Source: Fistulifera solaris
Lineage: Eukaryota > Bacillariophyta > Bacillariophyceae > Naviculales > Stauroneidaceae
Direction: 5' to 3'
Assembly (NCBI GenBank): GCA_030295235.1
Contig: AP026135.1
Coordinates: forward strand, 62,001-126,000
DNA length: 64,000 nucleotides
Shown: positions 40,091 to 50,800 of the stretch, one piece after another
Layout of the letters: every line of letters begins with the position of its first letter
Position numbering within the stretch: position 1 is the stretch's first letter
Notes under the pieces: generated by a model
What the model saw: only the letters and a program-made list of their open reading frames with translations
The model's database searches: none
Told to the model about the DNA's origin: nothing
Translations under genes and position numbers: made by a program

Positions 40091-40970
40091 TCAAACACTC
40101 GAACGACGTTCTTTGGCTCGCAGCTTGAGTCCTGTGACTGGAGCAGGAATAGCTTGAAAGGTAGACATGACTTTTTGAATTTGTTCTTCGCTGCCCTTTT
40201 TCCACCGTAACGCCGACGCTGATCCGACCAAAAGAACCGCCTGTTGCGAGCCAGATGGGATGGTGGCGACAATCCGAGCCCGACGTGGAATCTCCGATTG
40301 TGTGCTTTGACTGAGCGTCGAGAATGACACGTCCATGACTTTATAAGACGATCCGTTATTTCTCTGAATCAGACTCGATGACTTGACTTTGACATCCGTG
40401 GGTGAACCATAAAACGAGAAACGACCCGTGGGTGCGAATAAATCATTCAGAAAGAAAGCATCACTCAATTGAGCTAGCGATTGACCCGATGTTTTCCGCG
40501 AAACCGCCAAGAAAGCACCATCGCCTGTACTCGGATCACGACATTCCACATCAAAGACAGTACCCGTTTGCAAGGGCCACGGGGATGAAAAAAGATGCCA
40601 GAATGGGCACCATGTTGTCACCACCGCTCACCAGTATTTCGGCCAAGACATCTCCGGATCGTGGGTCACGAGACACTTCACTGCCGTCCCGTAGAACGAC
40701 ACCGGTCTCTGGTCTTGATTTACCCGCCTGTCCACTGACTCCCATGGGATTGGACACAAAACCATTGCGTAGATAGTCCTCAACATTTAGACGATCTGGA
40801 ATTTCTTTATCTTCGGCGTTGACTTGTGTCGACACGACCGTTGTGATAGCACCTGTAGTAAATGCCCCGATGGCCTGACGACGATTACACAGAGACGAAA
40901 GGGCGACTACTGTAGAAGGCGCCACGTAGAGCGTAGCAAGAAGAAAGGATGTCCTTTGCATGGATTTCAT
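40091..40970 (-). CDS. PsbP-family thylakoid-lumen protein (frame break at 40588-40593)
   Basis: About 293 aa over two frames. The N-terminal signal peptide (TSFLLATLYVAPSTVVA) and a twin-arginine-like lumen signal (NRRQAIGAFTTGAITTVV, cleaved after VNA) indicate lumen targeting. The PsbP fold is read in GTVFDVECRDPSTGDGAFLA, FLNDLFAPTGRFSFYGSPTD, SYKVMDVSFSTLSQ, PRRARIVATIPSGSQQAVLL and the terminal IQKVMSTFQAIP. The A6 run at 40588-40593 has one base too many; removing it joins VPILAS to FSSPWPLQTG. PsbP proteins assist the oxygen-evolving complex or PSII/PSI assembly; which subgroup this belongs to is not clear. Confidence 0.75.
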
Positions 40971-41905
40971 GGCGATGAGATTTGTAAACGATTGTGATGC
41001 TTTCTCGTCCGAAGATCGGCTTTTTTGTTGTCATCGCTGTGCTTGATCGCATGCTGGCAGTGTTTCAAAGAATAAGAAGAGTTGTCTGACGTGTGCGCGT
41101 GCGAACGAGAACTCATGACTCACTAATGAGGACGAATTGCTCGAGTCACGAGGCGTATGTCATCAGATTATTTTACAAGGGTAAAAAATAGACTTGATAA
41201 CATTTATTCCTAATTTCCTAAAGTTAGAATGCAATTTTGACATTCGACTGATTTTTCCGTTGTCTTTTCTATTTTCTCACAAATATTTCAAACTCCCTGA
41301 TGGTTGAACATAGATTTTGAACAAATACCAGGTACGGACTTTAGAAACATAGAGAACAAAATAAAAAGGCAGATTCGGTCTATCTCCGTTGAAAATAATT
41401 ACGGACCAGAAGCCAAAGAAAATGCAAACGAACGTCAAATTTGCATTTCTGCCTTGAGGAAATTAGGAATAAATACTACTAGTATATACGGAGTATGTGT
41501 TATGATAAAAAAAATAAAAAGGGTACAGATAAAAGATTTCCTCGCGAATGAATCGTTCGTGTTTGCTCACCAAGTGAAATCGAAACACTGCGAATTCAAA
41601 CGAGGAGGGCTCTTTTACTACTACAAAACGGCGAAACGGATCGAAAGAGCTTCCGAGTCGCTTCATCTGGCTCTATCATGCTCCGAACCTTCGATTTTAC
41701 TGTATACAAATAGTGTAGCTGGACGAGGAACGCAAAAGTCAATCTTCTCACGAAAGTTTAATTTATGCCGTTTCAGGCGCAACGTGAAGTAGAGTTCTCG
41801 AAAAGCGTTACCCACCAAAAAGAGAATGAGACGATGCGAAGAACTTTGTTGCTTTCTGGAAAACCACATTGCTACGGTAACAAACCGATTTGAATCATCC
41901 TTCCA
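40971..41905. promoter_or_regulatory. Divergent intergenic region
   Basis: About 935 bp. An ORF at 41304-41792 is AT-rich with no recognisable domain and is not annotated. It holds the promoters of the PsbP and sulfotransferase-like genes. Confidence 0.45.
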
Positions 41906-43064
41906 ATGCGAGCCATTCTCCCCAGAATTGTAGGCACAGTCGCAATCGCTGGCATGATTGCCTTGCGGTCCAGGTCGGAACAGGGTTTTGTCGAACATAG
42001 GGTCGAGAAGGCCGTTACGGACAAGCCGCTCCGACTCGTCTTTCACGTCGGGCCCGGGAAAATGGGCAGTTCCACTCTGCAGAAAGCACTCCTTATGACA
42101 ACCTTGCCAGACGATGGATGGATTTCGTACAGTCACATCCAACTCGGCGCATTGAATCGCTGTCTGGCTCGAAAGAGTTGCAAATCGCACCAAATCGATC
42201 AATTTCGAGCCTTTGTTCATCAAGCCGAACAAGATCGTCGTCACATTGTACTGAGTACCGAGACATGGTTCAGTGTGTCGAATGAATTGCGTTGGTATCA
42301 AGAATTGTTTCGCAACACCTTGTATCAAGTAACCATGGTGGTGGCGTATCGACGTTATTATGATTGGTTGCCGAGTCGCTATTATCAACTGAATCGCTTT
42401 CGATGTCGACCCAATCCCGCCAATAAAGGACGGAACAATGTCAACTTAGGACGTCCCATTCCTCCCTTGCACAAGTATTTGAGTCATACACCTTTCGATC
42501 ACCCGACCGTCCGCAAAATCGAGCGTGTTTCCAGGTACTTTGATCGTATCGAAGTAATCAATATAGAACGAGGAAATTTACTGGAACAGTTCTTTTGTGA
42601 AATACTCGATGCCACCGAAACTTGTCAAAGACTGCAAGCGGGCCATTCTCCGTTCGCTGTAAATCAAGGCGAGACCCTTTCCTTCGATCGTCTCGCACAA
42701 TATTTGATCGAACACGATCTGGTGAATTCGTCCCAAATTGACGAGTTGTTGAAAGAATTGCAAATCAAAGTACCCAATTACGGAAAGGCCTCGAAAGAAT
42801 GTGCGGCATTGTCTTTAATATTAGAGGAACAGGAGAAACAAAATCATGATTTGAAACTGGACAAGGCTTCACTGGTTTGCCCGTCCTGGAATGTCACCGA
42901 TCGGCTTTTTTTCTTTCAGTGCCGAAACCGAACGCGCTTTGTTTCCCCAAGACTTTTCGTATGAAACAATGTGGAATGATTTCGCATCGAAACTGAATAC
43001 AACATCGTTTTGTGATGTGGATTTACAGGCTTTGATTATTCATAATGACGGCTTTGCTAATTAA
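41906..43064 (+). CDS. Sulfotransferase-like type II membrane protein (frame break at 42906-42912)
   Basis: About 385 aa. N-terminal anchor (IVGTVAIAGMIALRS). The PAPS 5'-phosphosulfate loop is LVFHVGPGKMGSSTLQKALL (family HIGPxKTGTTTIQ), and the 3'-phosphate region is RHIVLSTETW and VVAYRRYYDWLPSRYYQ (family YRR.YDWLxSxYNQ). It is typical of secretory-pathway sulfotransferase-like proteins common in diatoms, which would sulfate glycans. The open frame ends at 42964, but one extra T in the T7 run at 42906-42912 hides a C-terminus FSAETERALFPQDFSYETMW ... NDGFAN ending at 43064. Confidence 0.7.
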
Positions 43065-44005
43065 TAATGAAACATTCGATCGTGAGTCGTGAGATCGACT
43101 GCGTTAACGGTTGACGTACAGGATGCTTTAGTACGTTTTTATACGGAGTCGCAACAAGGCGATGTGGAGTCGCAAGGGTCGATTAGCAATATTGCTTCAA
43201 GCTATCGTCGTCCTCATCTCAAAAAAACAACGATACAATTGCTCTTACTAAATCTAGTAAAAAGAGCTTGGTCAAAGTCAGGGCCTAAGCTGTGCTTTGT
43301 AGTCTTGCACTGGAAGTTGTTGCGTCGTATAAATAGCCGGGACTGAACATCTTTTGACGCGTTGAACAAAGATCGCCTAGAAATTGGATTGTAGTAAATT
43401 CCGGAAAAACAATAGTTGCATTTCATTTCTACAACTACATCAAGAGCAACGATACCGATGCAATCGTGACTAAACAGATTGAGCTTTTAGCGTCCCTGTC
43501 TTGATGCACTTCGGAAGTTGCGTTCGACAAATTGCGCGAAGCATTTGCTGGTTGTGACACTCTCATTTCCGTTTCGATCAGATGCAGGCGGTCAAGAAAG
43601 TGAAACTCATCGTGATTCTTATGACTGCCGCTTGTGTCCCAACGACGATAATTCTATGATTGGTAAATTGGTATGTCAGAAGCGCTCGTGGTCACATTCT
43701 TGGGACAAATCGGATGTGCTTTTTGTGATCAGAAGTTCCGTTGCGTCATTGGGCAGCGGAGTACATGCGGCAGCCTTGCTCGAGACTCATGGCGAAGTCT
43801 TTGCCACGAATGCGGGATTGCCATTTGTTTCACCACTGGTGGTGCCGCAGCTACGGCCTCGATGGAGAAGTTATAAGAAAACGCTCTCTAAACAATATAA
43901 CTTCGTTGTGTTAGGCCCCTATTTTGTCGGAAAATCCCTCCTTGCAACCCTTATCCTGCACTGAGGGCTTTCGCTAGGGGCCTTTGCGTTAAGAAAAGCG
44001 ACCTT
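43065..44005. other. Intergenic region, about 940 bp
   Basis: No convincing gene. An ORF at 43518-43964 has no recognisable domain, and its overlapping frames look equally arbitrary. Possibly a decayed sequence. Confidence 0.4.
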
Positions 44006-45318
44006 TTAGATATTTTGAACTTGCAAGAGTAGTCCAGTGGTCTTCCTGTTTCGAAAGAATCGAGCAAGCTTTCGGAAAGGAAGGAATCGTTTGCCGAAGT
44101 AAGTTACATCGGCCGCATCATCTCGCATTGCATTCCAAACTTGATCGGGTGTCCATGTCGGATTGGCATGCAAATAAAGAGCGGCTGCTCCTGCTACGTG
44201 CGGTGCAGCCATACTTGTACCACTAAAAGAACCTATGTGTAAATCGCTGTATGCAATAGCAGAGTTAATGTTGACTCCTGGTGCAAAGATATCAACACAT
44301 GCACCGTGATTGGAAAACGTAGCTACTCTGTCATTCCAGACAGATGCCCCAACCGTGATGGCTCGAGGAACATAAGCCGGAATAAAGCGACATGAATTTC
44401 GCGCCTCATTTCCCGCGGCTGTAACGACTACAATGCCAGCCGCCACAGCATCATCAATTTCTTGGATTCTTTCAAATAGGCGCCGGGAGCCCAAAGACAT
44501 GTTAATGATCATGGGTGTGTCGGGGTTGATAATTTTTGGTCAATCACATATTCTATGCCCGCGATTATCGTGGAGGAGGTAGTCGATTGGCTTGTACCAA
44601 ATAAGTCCACGCTTACTAGAGTGACATTCTTGGCGACTCCAAACCTTAATCCTCCTATGATGCCCGCAACGTGTGTGCCATGGTCGTCATAGTATTCACA
44701 AAATTCAGTGGTAATACTTTTGCAAGCAACGACCCGGCTGCCAAATTCATAATGGGTGTTACGAATGGCCCCATCAAGAACGTATACTTGTACTCCAGAA
44801 CCATCGTAAGTGTACTCGTAGGACTTGTCTAGTGGAAGTTTGGCTTGGTCGATTCGATCGAGGCCCCAATTTTGCGGGTCAGTTTGTACAGTGTACTTGC
44901 TGACCCAAAAATCCTACGAAATATAAGGAGCAAAGATAAGCATGAGCAGGATAGGAACGATGAAGTATGATGAAAAATCAAGTTCTTGTACGCTCATGTT
45001 GCCACGCCTTTCTTTCCGTACCTGAATAACTTTTGTGACATCTGGATCCTTTAGTAACGCTCGGTGATGCTCGTCATGGATTCCTGCCACCACTATTGCA
45101 CGTTTCAATTCTCGCACGATATGAAACGACTCCGACGATGATGCTACAGCAGATGTGGGTGCGAAGAACAGTCTCTCGTTGGCCGAGGCCCGATCGGCAT
45201 CTTCGGCATAGTAGACAATGTATTGACCTGGAATCGATTCGTTTGCGGAGGTCTGAGATAGGACAAGTTTGGAAGCAACCGACGCAAAGAGAAGTAAAGA
45301 TAGAATGCAGCGGTTCAT
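44006..45318 (-). CDS. Secreted subtilase (S8, proteinase K-like) with I9 propeptide
   Basis: Signal peptide (CILSLLLFASVASKLVLS), I9-type propeptide (IPGQYIVYYAEDADRASANE ... DVTKVIQ), then the peptidase domain. The triad is visible: Asp in VQVYVLDGAIRNTHYEF, His in YDDHGTHVAGIIGG, Ser in GSFSGTSMAAPHVAGAAAL, plus the oxyanion Asn in VTAAGNEARNS. The usual DTG/DSG around the Asp reads DGA. The intron is 44914-45021 (GTACGG...CGTAG), joining KVIQ to DFWVSKY. The T5 run at 44533-44537 lacks one base; adding it gives QKIINPDTPMIINMSLGS. About 398 aa. A protease of the secretory or extracellular space. Confidence 0.82.
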
Positions 45319-45922
45319 GCTGATGCAGAAAGATACGGACGAAGAATGATTTCACCGAGAATCAGAATGCTCAATGACCCATTGAGCAAGAAATGCGTAG
45401 TATACAAGTGCGTCTGTGCAGGGATCGTTTCTCGTGCATACCAATTGCTTTATGAGCAATGTGCAATGTGCAATGTGCACCGGTAACATGAATAATAAAA
45501 GTGTTGATGACAAAAATCACCGCTAATGTCTAACGACACCCACCGCAAGCCCTAAAGATTGTCTTCCGTCTTTTCGTGGGCTTTTATACTTCTTGGTTCT
45601 TGGATCTTGGATCTTGGATAGCTATTATTAAGGAGCGGCAGTATTAAGTCACCATTACCGGTACCCTGTACCAGGTAACCAGTCACCAGTCACCACCAGT
45701 CACCAGCTTCGGGGAACCAGTACTGTAACCTGTTTTACAATAAACAACTATTGGTGTAGATATTTAGTAGACTTATTGGGACTTCTCGATTATTTATGAC
45801 CAAGCCATTCCATCTTCGATCTTTTCGGCCCGAGGCCTGAGCACTGTGCACCCAGCAACCAACCCTCATTTTCAAAAACAAAACATTTACTTCCATGTAA
45901 CTAACGATATTAGTCCTCTAGA
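45319..45922. other. Divergent intergenic region with CCAGTCA repeats
   Basis: No gene. Contains short direct repeats of CTTGGATCTTGGAT (about 45596-45620), a GGTACC-type cluster (about 45657-45681) and repeated CACCAGTCACCAGTCACC (about 45682-45710). Confidence 0.6.
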
Positions 45923-46519
45923 ATGAAAACCACGTCCATTCTTCTCTCTTTTATGGTCATAAATGTGTTTACGCACCATGTACATTCTCTTGTTTGTAAT
46001 CGTCTCCGAGAAATTGTTGAGGAAAATTACGGCGACATCAATTGCCGGTTCCGTCTCGGGGCAACCTTGCGTGGTGGCGTAGGCTGCACTGCCAAATGTG
46101 AGTATACTGACAAGCCAGATTGGTACTATTTAATCAATGGAGAACAAGTATACGGAAGGGCGTTTTTCAAAGTGTCTGAATACATTCGTAGGCGCGTGGA
46201 GTTCGAATATGGAATTCTCCCGGGTAGTGGACGGATCGAGGGTCACTTCGGCCGTTACTCCTTCATGTTCCGCCAATGTGACCCACTCAATCGGTTCTGC
46301 GGATGCGAGGTAGTGGTCGATGGGAATCCCTGCTTTTGTGCAATTGTACCGGTCACTCGCAGGATCAAAACGCGTTGTCCATTCCCTTGGTTGGAAGACC
46401 TATTACCCGAAGAAGGAGTTTCTCCCGCAGACTCGGCGAGAATTTTCCTGAGAGCTAACTCAAATCTTGTCACACTGTTTGATCGCTTCTACAGCTTGTT
46501 TGAAGACGCCTCTAGATAA
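45923..46519 (+). CDS. Secreted Cys-rich protein, unknown family
   Basis: 198 aa. Signal peptide (SILLSFMVINVFTHHVHS). The mature part has ten cysteines in a pattern suggesting disulfides: VC, INC, GCTAKC, QC, FCGC, NPCFC and TRC. Between them lie YYLINGEQVYGRAFFKVSEY and FEYGILPGSGRIEGHFG. A low-Cys C-terminal helical part follows (DSARIFLRANSNLVTLFDRF). Single exon, intact. I do not recognise a domain. Confidence 0.6.
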   Translation: MKTTSILLSFMVINVFTHHVHSLVCNRLREIVEENYGDINCRFRLGATLRGGVGCTAKCEYTDKPDWYYLINGEQVYGRAFFKVSEYIRRRVEFEYGILPGSGRIEGHFGRYSFMFRQCDPLNRFCGCEVVVDGNPCFCAIVPVTRRIKTRCPFPWLEDLLPEEGVSPADSARIFLRANSNLVTLFDRFYSLFEDASR

Positions 46520-47094
46520 TAGAGGATCAAATCATCCGAGTTCCTTGTTGCGACCCAACGCAGCAGAAGCAAACCACAGTAAACTGAATATGAAACTTGA
46601 CTGTCTATTCCAACTAGCTTGCCTGAGATGAACAGACGCCCCACACACACGGACAGCGCGCTATTATGCATAGATTTTGGCGAAAGTAGCCAGGACAGGA
46701 AACCAATTGAGTCGTCGGTGTAGATGTGCCATTTACGTTCTTTTTTTACATCCAAGGGGGGTCGAAGTGAGTTCCTACCGTGTTGCAAGTTTGAATGCAT
46801 TGAGCAGTTGACGCCACTCATTCCTGTAGCAACAACATCAACGATTTTCACATAGACCTAGCTGAAAAGTCAACGGTTCCTCTACTGCGGTCTTTTTCCG
46901 GGACTGGAAATAATTTCAGTCGGAAACGCTCCGCATTCGGTCCGCACTCCGCACGTCCTGCATGAACCGAGTTGATGTACCAGGTACCATAGGTACTTGA
47001 GCATGCAACGTCGTCTTACGAAGAAGAATGATAATATTATTGAAGACTCGAGAGAGATCTTTGGTTGAGTTGAGTCGATACTAGTATAATTATT
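46520..47094. other. Intergenic region
   Basis: About 575 bp, no supported gene. Confidence 0.45.
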
Positions 47095-47718
47095 ATGCAC
47101 AAGTGTGTGTTGCCTTTGCTTGTTCTATTGCTGCATAGTGTTCGTATTTCAGCTTTTCGTAGCTCTCCCACTATTACTTTACAAAGGAGGAGAAGAAGTA
47201 TTGTTGTGATCATGCACGCCTCTCGCTCATCGTTGACAACCACCACGATGATCCCTCGTGCGGCCGTTTCAGTCGTCGTACAATGTCAATGGTCTTCCCG
47301 AAATTATTATTTATTAGTGCAACGAGGACGGGAACCTGCCAAAGGCAAATGGTCCTTTCCGGGAGGCAAAATTGAATGGGGGGAATCGACAGTCCAAGCA
47401 GCTCTACGAGAATTCCGTGAAGAAACGAAATGGGCCAACCATAATCATCCACTCGAATGGTATCCCGGTACGGTGTGTACCAGTGACTCAATTGGATCCA
47501 CGTATCATTATTTGATTGCTCAATGTTATGCCCAAGTGACATCCCCCGTTTCAGGATTGCCGGTCGTAGCGGCTGCGGATGATGCGGCCGATGTGGGGTG
47601 GTGGACATTGGATGACATGAAGACATTGGATACGACACCCGGATTGAGTGAAGTGATACAACGTATCGCACTATTGTCACAACACGGAATGCTTCCTACC
47701 GTGTCTTTGGAAGAATAA
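47095..47718 (+). CDS. Plastid-targeted Nudix hydrolase
   Basis: 207 aa, intact. A signal peptide followed by ISAFRSSP gives a textbook diatom plastid bipartite signal. The Nudix box at residues about 90-112 fits GX5EX7REUXEEXGU in its catalytic part (GGKIEWGESTVQAALREFRE followed by ET), with the REFREE glutamates that bind metal. The final box Gly is replaced (ETKWAN). Nudix enzymes hydrolyse nucleoside diphosphates linked to another group; the ADP-ribose/NADH/NTP preference cannot be read here. Confidence 0.88.
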   Translation: MHKCVLPLLVLLLHSVRISAFRSSPTITLQRRRRSIVVIMHASRSSLTTTTMIPRAAVSVVVQCQWSSRNYYLLVQRGREPAKGKWSFPGGKIEWGESTVQAALREFREETKWANHNHPLEWYPGTVCTSDSIGSTYHYLIAQCYAQVTSPVSGLPVVAAADDAADVGWWTLDDMKTLDTTPGLSEVIQRIALLSQHGMLPTVSLEE

Positions 47719-47834
47719 ACTCTTGTATTCTTGATGCACGTGATGGCCGATATGATGTTCATTCTATCGTACAATTGCTATAATATTATCAGATATTGCC
47801 CTTCTACTCTTCGAGAACACGCTGATAAAAGCCG

Positions 47835-50800
47835 CTATTCGGCGGCCCGATCAAAAACATTGGTGTGCGGAGAGGGAGCCGCCAATTCCAGCAATTCCTG
47901 TGTACTCGTATCCAGCAGTGAATCCCATTCAAAGTAACTGGGCTGGGAGTTGCATTCGAAACAGAACGGGCCTGGAGGATTTAGTTCCCAATCCACTTCC
48001 TCTGTTTCTTCGCATTGCGTCAGGCTGAACATCTGCGTCGTGTCGACATCCGTACGACCTTCGAGCTGTTCTCCCCAAATACAAAGGTTCTGTGCGAAGA
48101 AACGACATCCTCGGAACATTTCTTTCATGCTGCGGATGCTATCCAATTGCCAGGATGATAAATCTTGATTAAACGCGGATGCCGACAAGAACATTTGTTC
48201 CATGCTTTGCACACGAGAGACATCCCAGTCGGATAAATCAGCGTTAAACGAGGAAGCCCAGGAAAACATGCCGCTCATGTCCGTGACACTCGCTACGCTC
48301 CATGTCGATAGGTCGCTCGAAAAAGACGAGGCCTGGGAGAACATTTTGGTCGTGGTAGTCGCGTTGGACACCGTCCAGCTGGACAAATCGGCATTGAATC
48401 GGGAGGCGCCTTCGAACATGGAAGTGAAGTTGGTGACACTCGACACGTCCCAATTGGACAAGTCTGCATTGAAGGAGGCAGCAGCACGAATACGGTTGCT
48501 GGAGAATAGTTCACTCAAATCTTGAATTCCAGAGAAGCACCAATTACCAATCTCGTCTCCGTAAGTGACTTCCAGATACTCGAGAGTATCTCCCAACAAA
48601 TAAAGATCCACTGCATTGACAAGTTCTTCTTTCGATGTAAAGCACTTGGTTGGAGCGGGGTTCGGGGTTGGGGTTGCTGTGGTGCTGGATGAGGGGCGCG
48701 GTGTCGGCGGAGGTGGCGCGGACGACGGCGGCTCCCCGGCAAACGCCCATATGTCTCGTCCTGAGAATACATCATCTACAAGGACTTCTTGAATGTTATT
48801 GCTGTCAAGTAAGGTACAGGTATTTGTTGTTTCATCGTCTTGCAAACCCTCGCAGTTGGCTTCAAAACCAATAAACGGCAGATTTGTAGTTGAATTCGTA
48901 CCAAAGCAGATTTCACATAAATTGCAAGCGATGCCATCAAACTCAATTTGGCATCGCAGTGCGAGGCCGTTGCGATTGTATTCAGTTGAGAAACACGCGT
49001 TTTCATATCCTTGGGATCTACTCAGGTATTGCACGCATAATTTTTCCGAAAGATTGGAAGCTGTCCCTTCAATTGGTTCTCGTGATGTTGATATAACGGT
49101 ATCACCGGATGTGAACACATTTGTTCCGGAAACAACCGGCGCAATCGAAGCTGTCGGTGGCGCCGCAGGAGACTTCGATGACGTTTGTGTTGGTGATGCT
49201 ACAGGAGACTGCGACAAGGAATCAGCCGTAGTCGGTCTCAAAGTTGTTGCCTGCGTACTATTTGTTTCCTCGTTGGACGAAATTGTTACAACTCTGGTGT
49301 CGGGGCCACGCAATGAAAGAACAATTATAGCCACAGTGAGAGCTGCAATGGCAGCCATTAACATGAGTATGACGTACTTGAGGGGTATACCCCACATGCT
49401 TGATTGCTTGTTGAAGTAGCTCTTCTCATTTTCCCACTCATCATCCTGACGATTGAACGAAGCCTTTACATCATTTCGAACCGCAGAAGATGGAGCGTGT
49501 TCAACCGACGCCTCGTAGTCCTTTTCATATTCATAATCGTAATCCTCTTCGCTATAGCCAGCATCGTCGTACTCACTTCTTTTTTCACCTCCATAAGCAA
49601 TGGCTCTGGTTTGGATTTGTTGATTGGGTACGTTGTGTTCTCTTTCTGCTGCAGGTGATGGGTGGATAGGTCGTTCATAGTCGTCGAATGCAGGGAAGAA
49701 CTCTGTATCGGTTTCAGGAAGCGATTCCCTTGCTTCCTGGGATGCTGAAAAAATCCATTACGTATTCTGAGTGTTCAGATTTCTTCCAAGATCCAGAGAA
49801 CTGGTCAGAGGCTGTTGATTCATTCCGACTTCTCGAAAAACCGCTGCCACTTCCTTTGTTCCCAGCGTGTCGATTGGGTACACCTTTCTCGTCGTCTGAT
49901 TCTGTCGGCGAGTCTTCATCGTCGTACAAGCTATCGTTCTCATATAAAGTCTCCCGTTCATCATCTTTTCTCAACGCCTCACTCTCGTGGTCAAAGCCAG
50001 GAGATAAGTGCCTGGCGTACAACCCTTCACTATAATGGGCTGAGCTACTTTCATCCTCCCTTGATGAAGCCGATTGTGATTCGCTTCTGCTGCGGTCATC
50101 GTCTCCTATCTTTCCATCACTTCCGTATCTATCATCATTGTCGATTGGTTGGGATCCGTCCCTATACCCGTTATCTCTTGGCTCACTATGTTCATCGTCG
50201 CCATAGGAACTATCATCTTCATACTCGTAGTCTACCTTACGAATAGCATGAGTTGCGTCATTGTACCCGATCTTTGCTTCGTCATCTGCATATTGGCTAA
50301 AGTGTGAAGTTTCGCTATCTTCATCGTCGCCTCGGGCGCTTCTGTCTTGATAAGAGTTGACGCTTCCTTCAACGCTGTTTCCAGACTCCAATATTGCTTT
50401 TCTCGCCAACGACCTGTCCTCGCCATTATCGTTTTGAGCAATTTCGTCCTCGGAATCATAATTACCGCGACCTCGCTGTCCCTGTCTATAGCCGTCTGTG
50501 TGATTCGCAACTTCTCTTTCTCCGGCATCATCACCGACTTGAGATTCAGCGACAAAACTGCCATTACTATGACCTTTGTTTTCAAGCTTGAATTGGGATT
50601 TGTGCCTGTCCTCGATTTCATTGCTGAATTGCGATCTGTCGCTGCGCTCGTCATTCTTGAAATCGGTGAAATGATCCTCATAATAATCTGAGCCTTCATC
50701 GTCGCCATAAGCCCGGTCCGGATCGTAATTATTATCATAGCCTTCAGCATCAACGTAAGCATCATGACTAAATTGTGATGCTTTGCCACTATCACTACTG

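Noticed and set aside
41304-41792. Plus-strand 162-aa ORF
   Set aside because: AT-rich K/N/I-biased translation without domain; overlaps the 5' flank of the sulfotransferase-like gene.
41663-42388. Minus-strand 241-aa ORF
   Set aside because: Antisense to the sulfotransferase-like gene, whose motifs are clear.
43518-43964. Plus-strand 148-aa ORF, with an overlapping 67-aa ORF
   Set aside because: No domain, competing frames equally plausible, no start context; left as unexplained intergenic.
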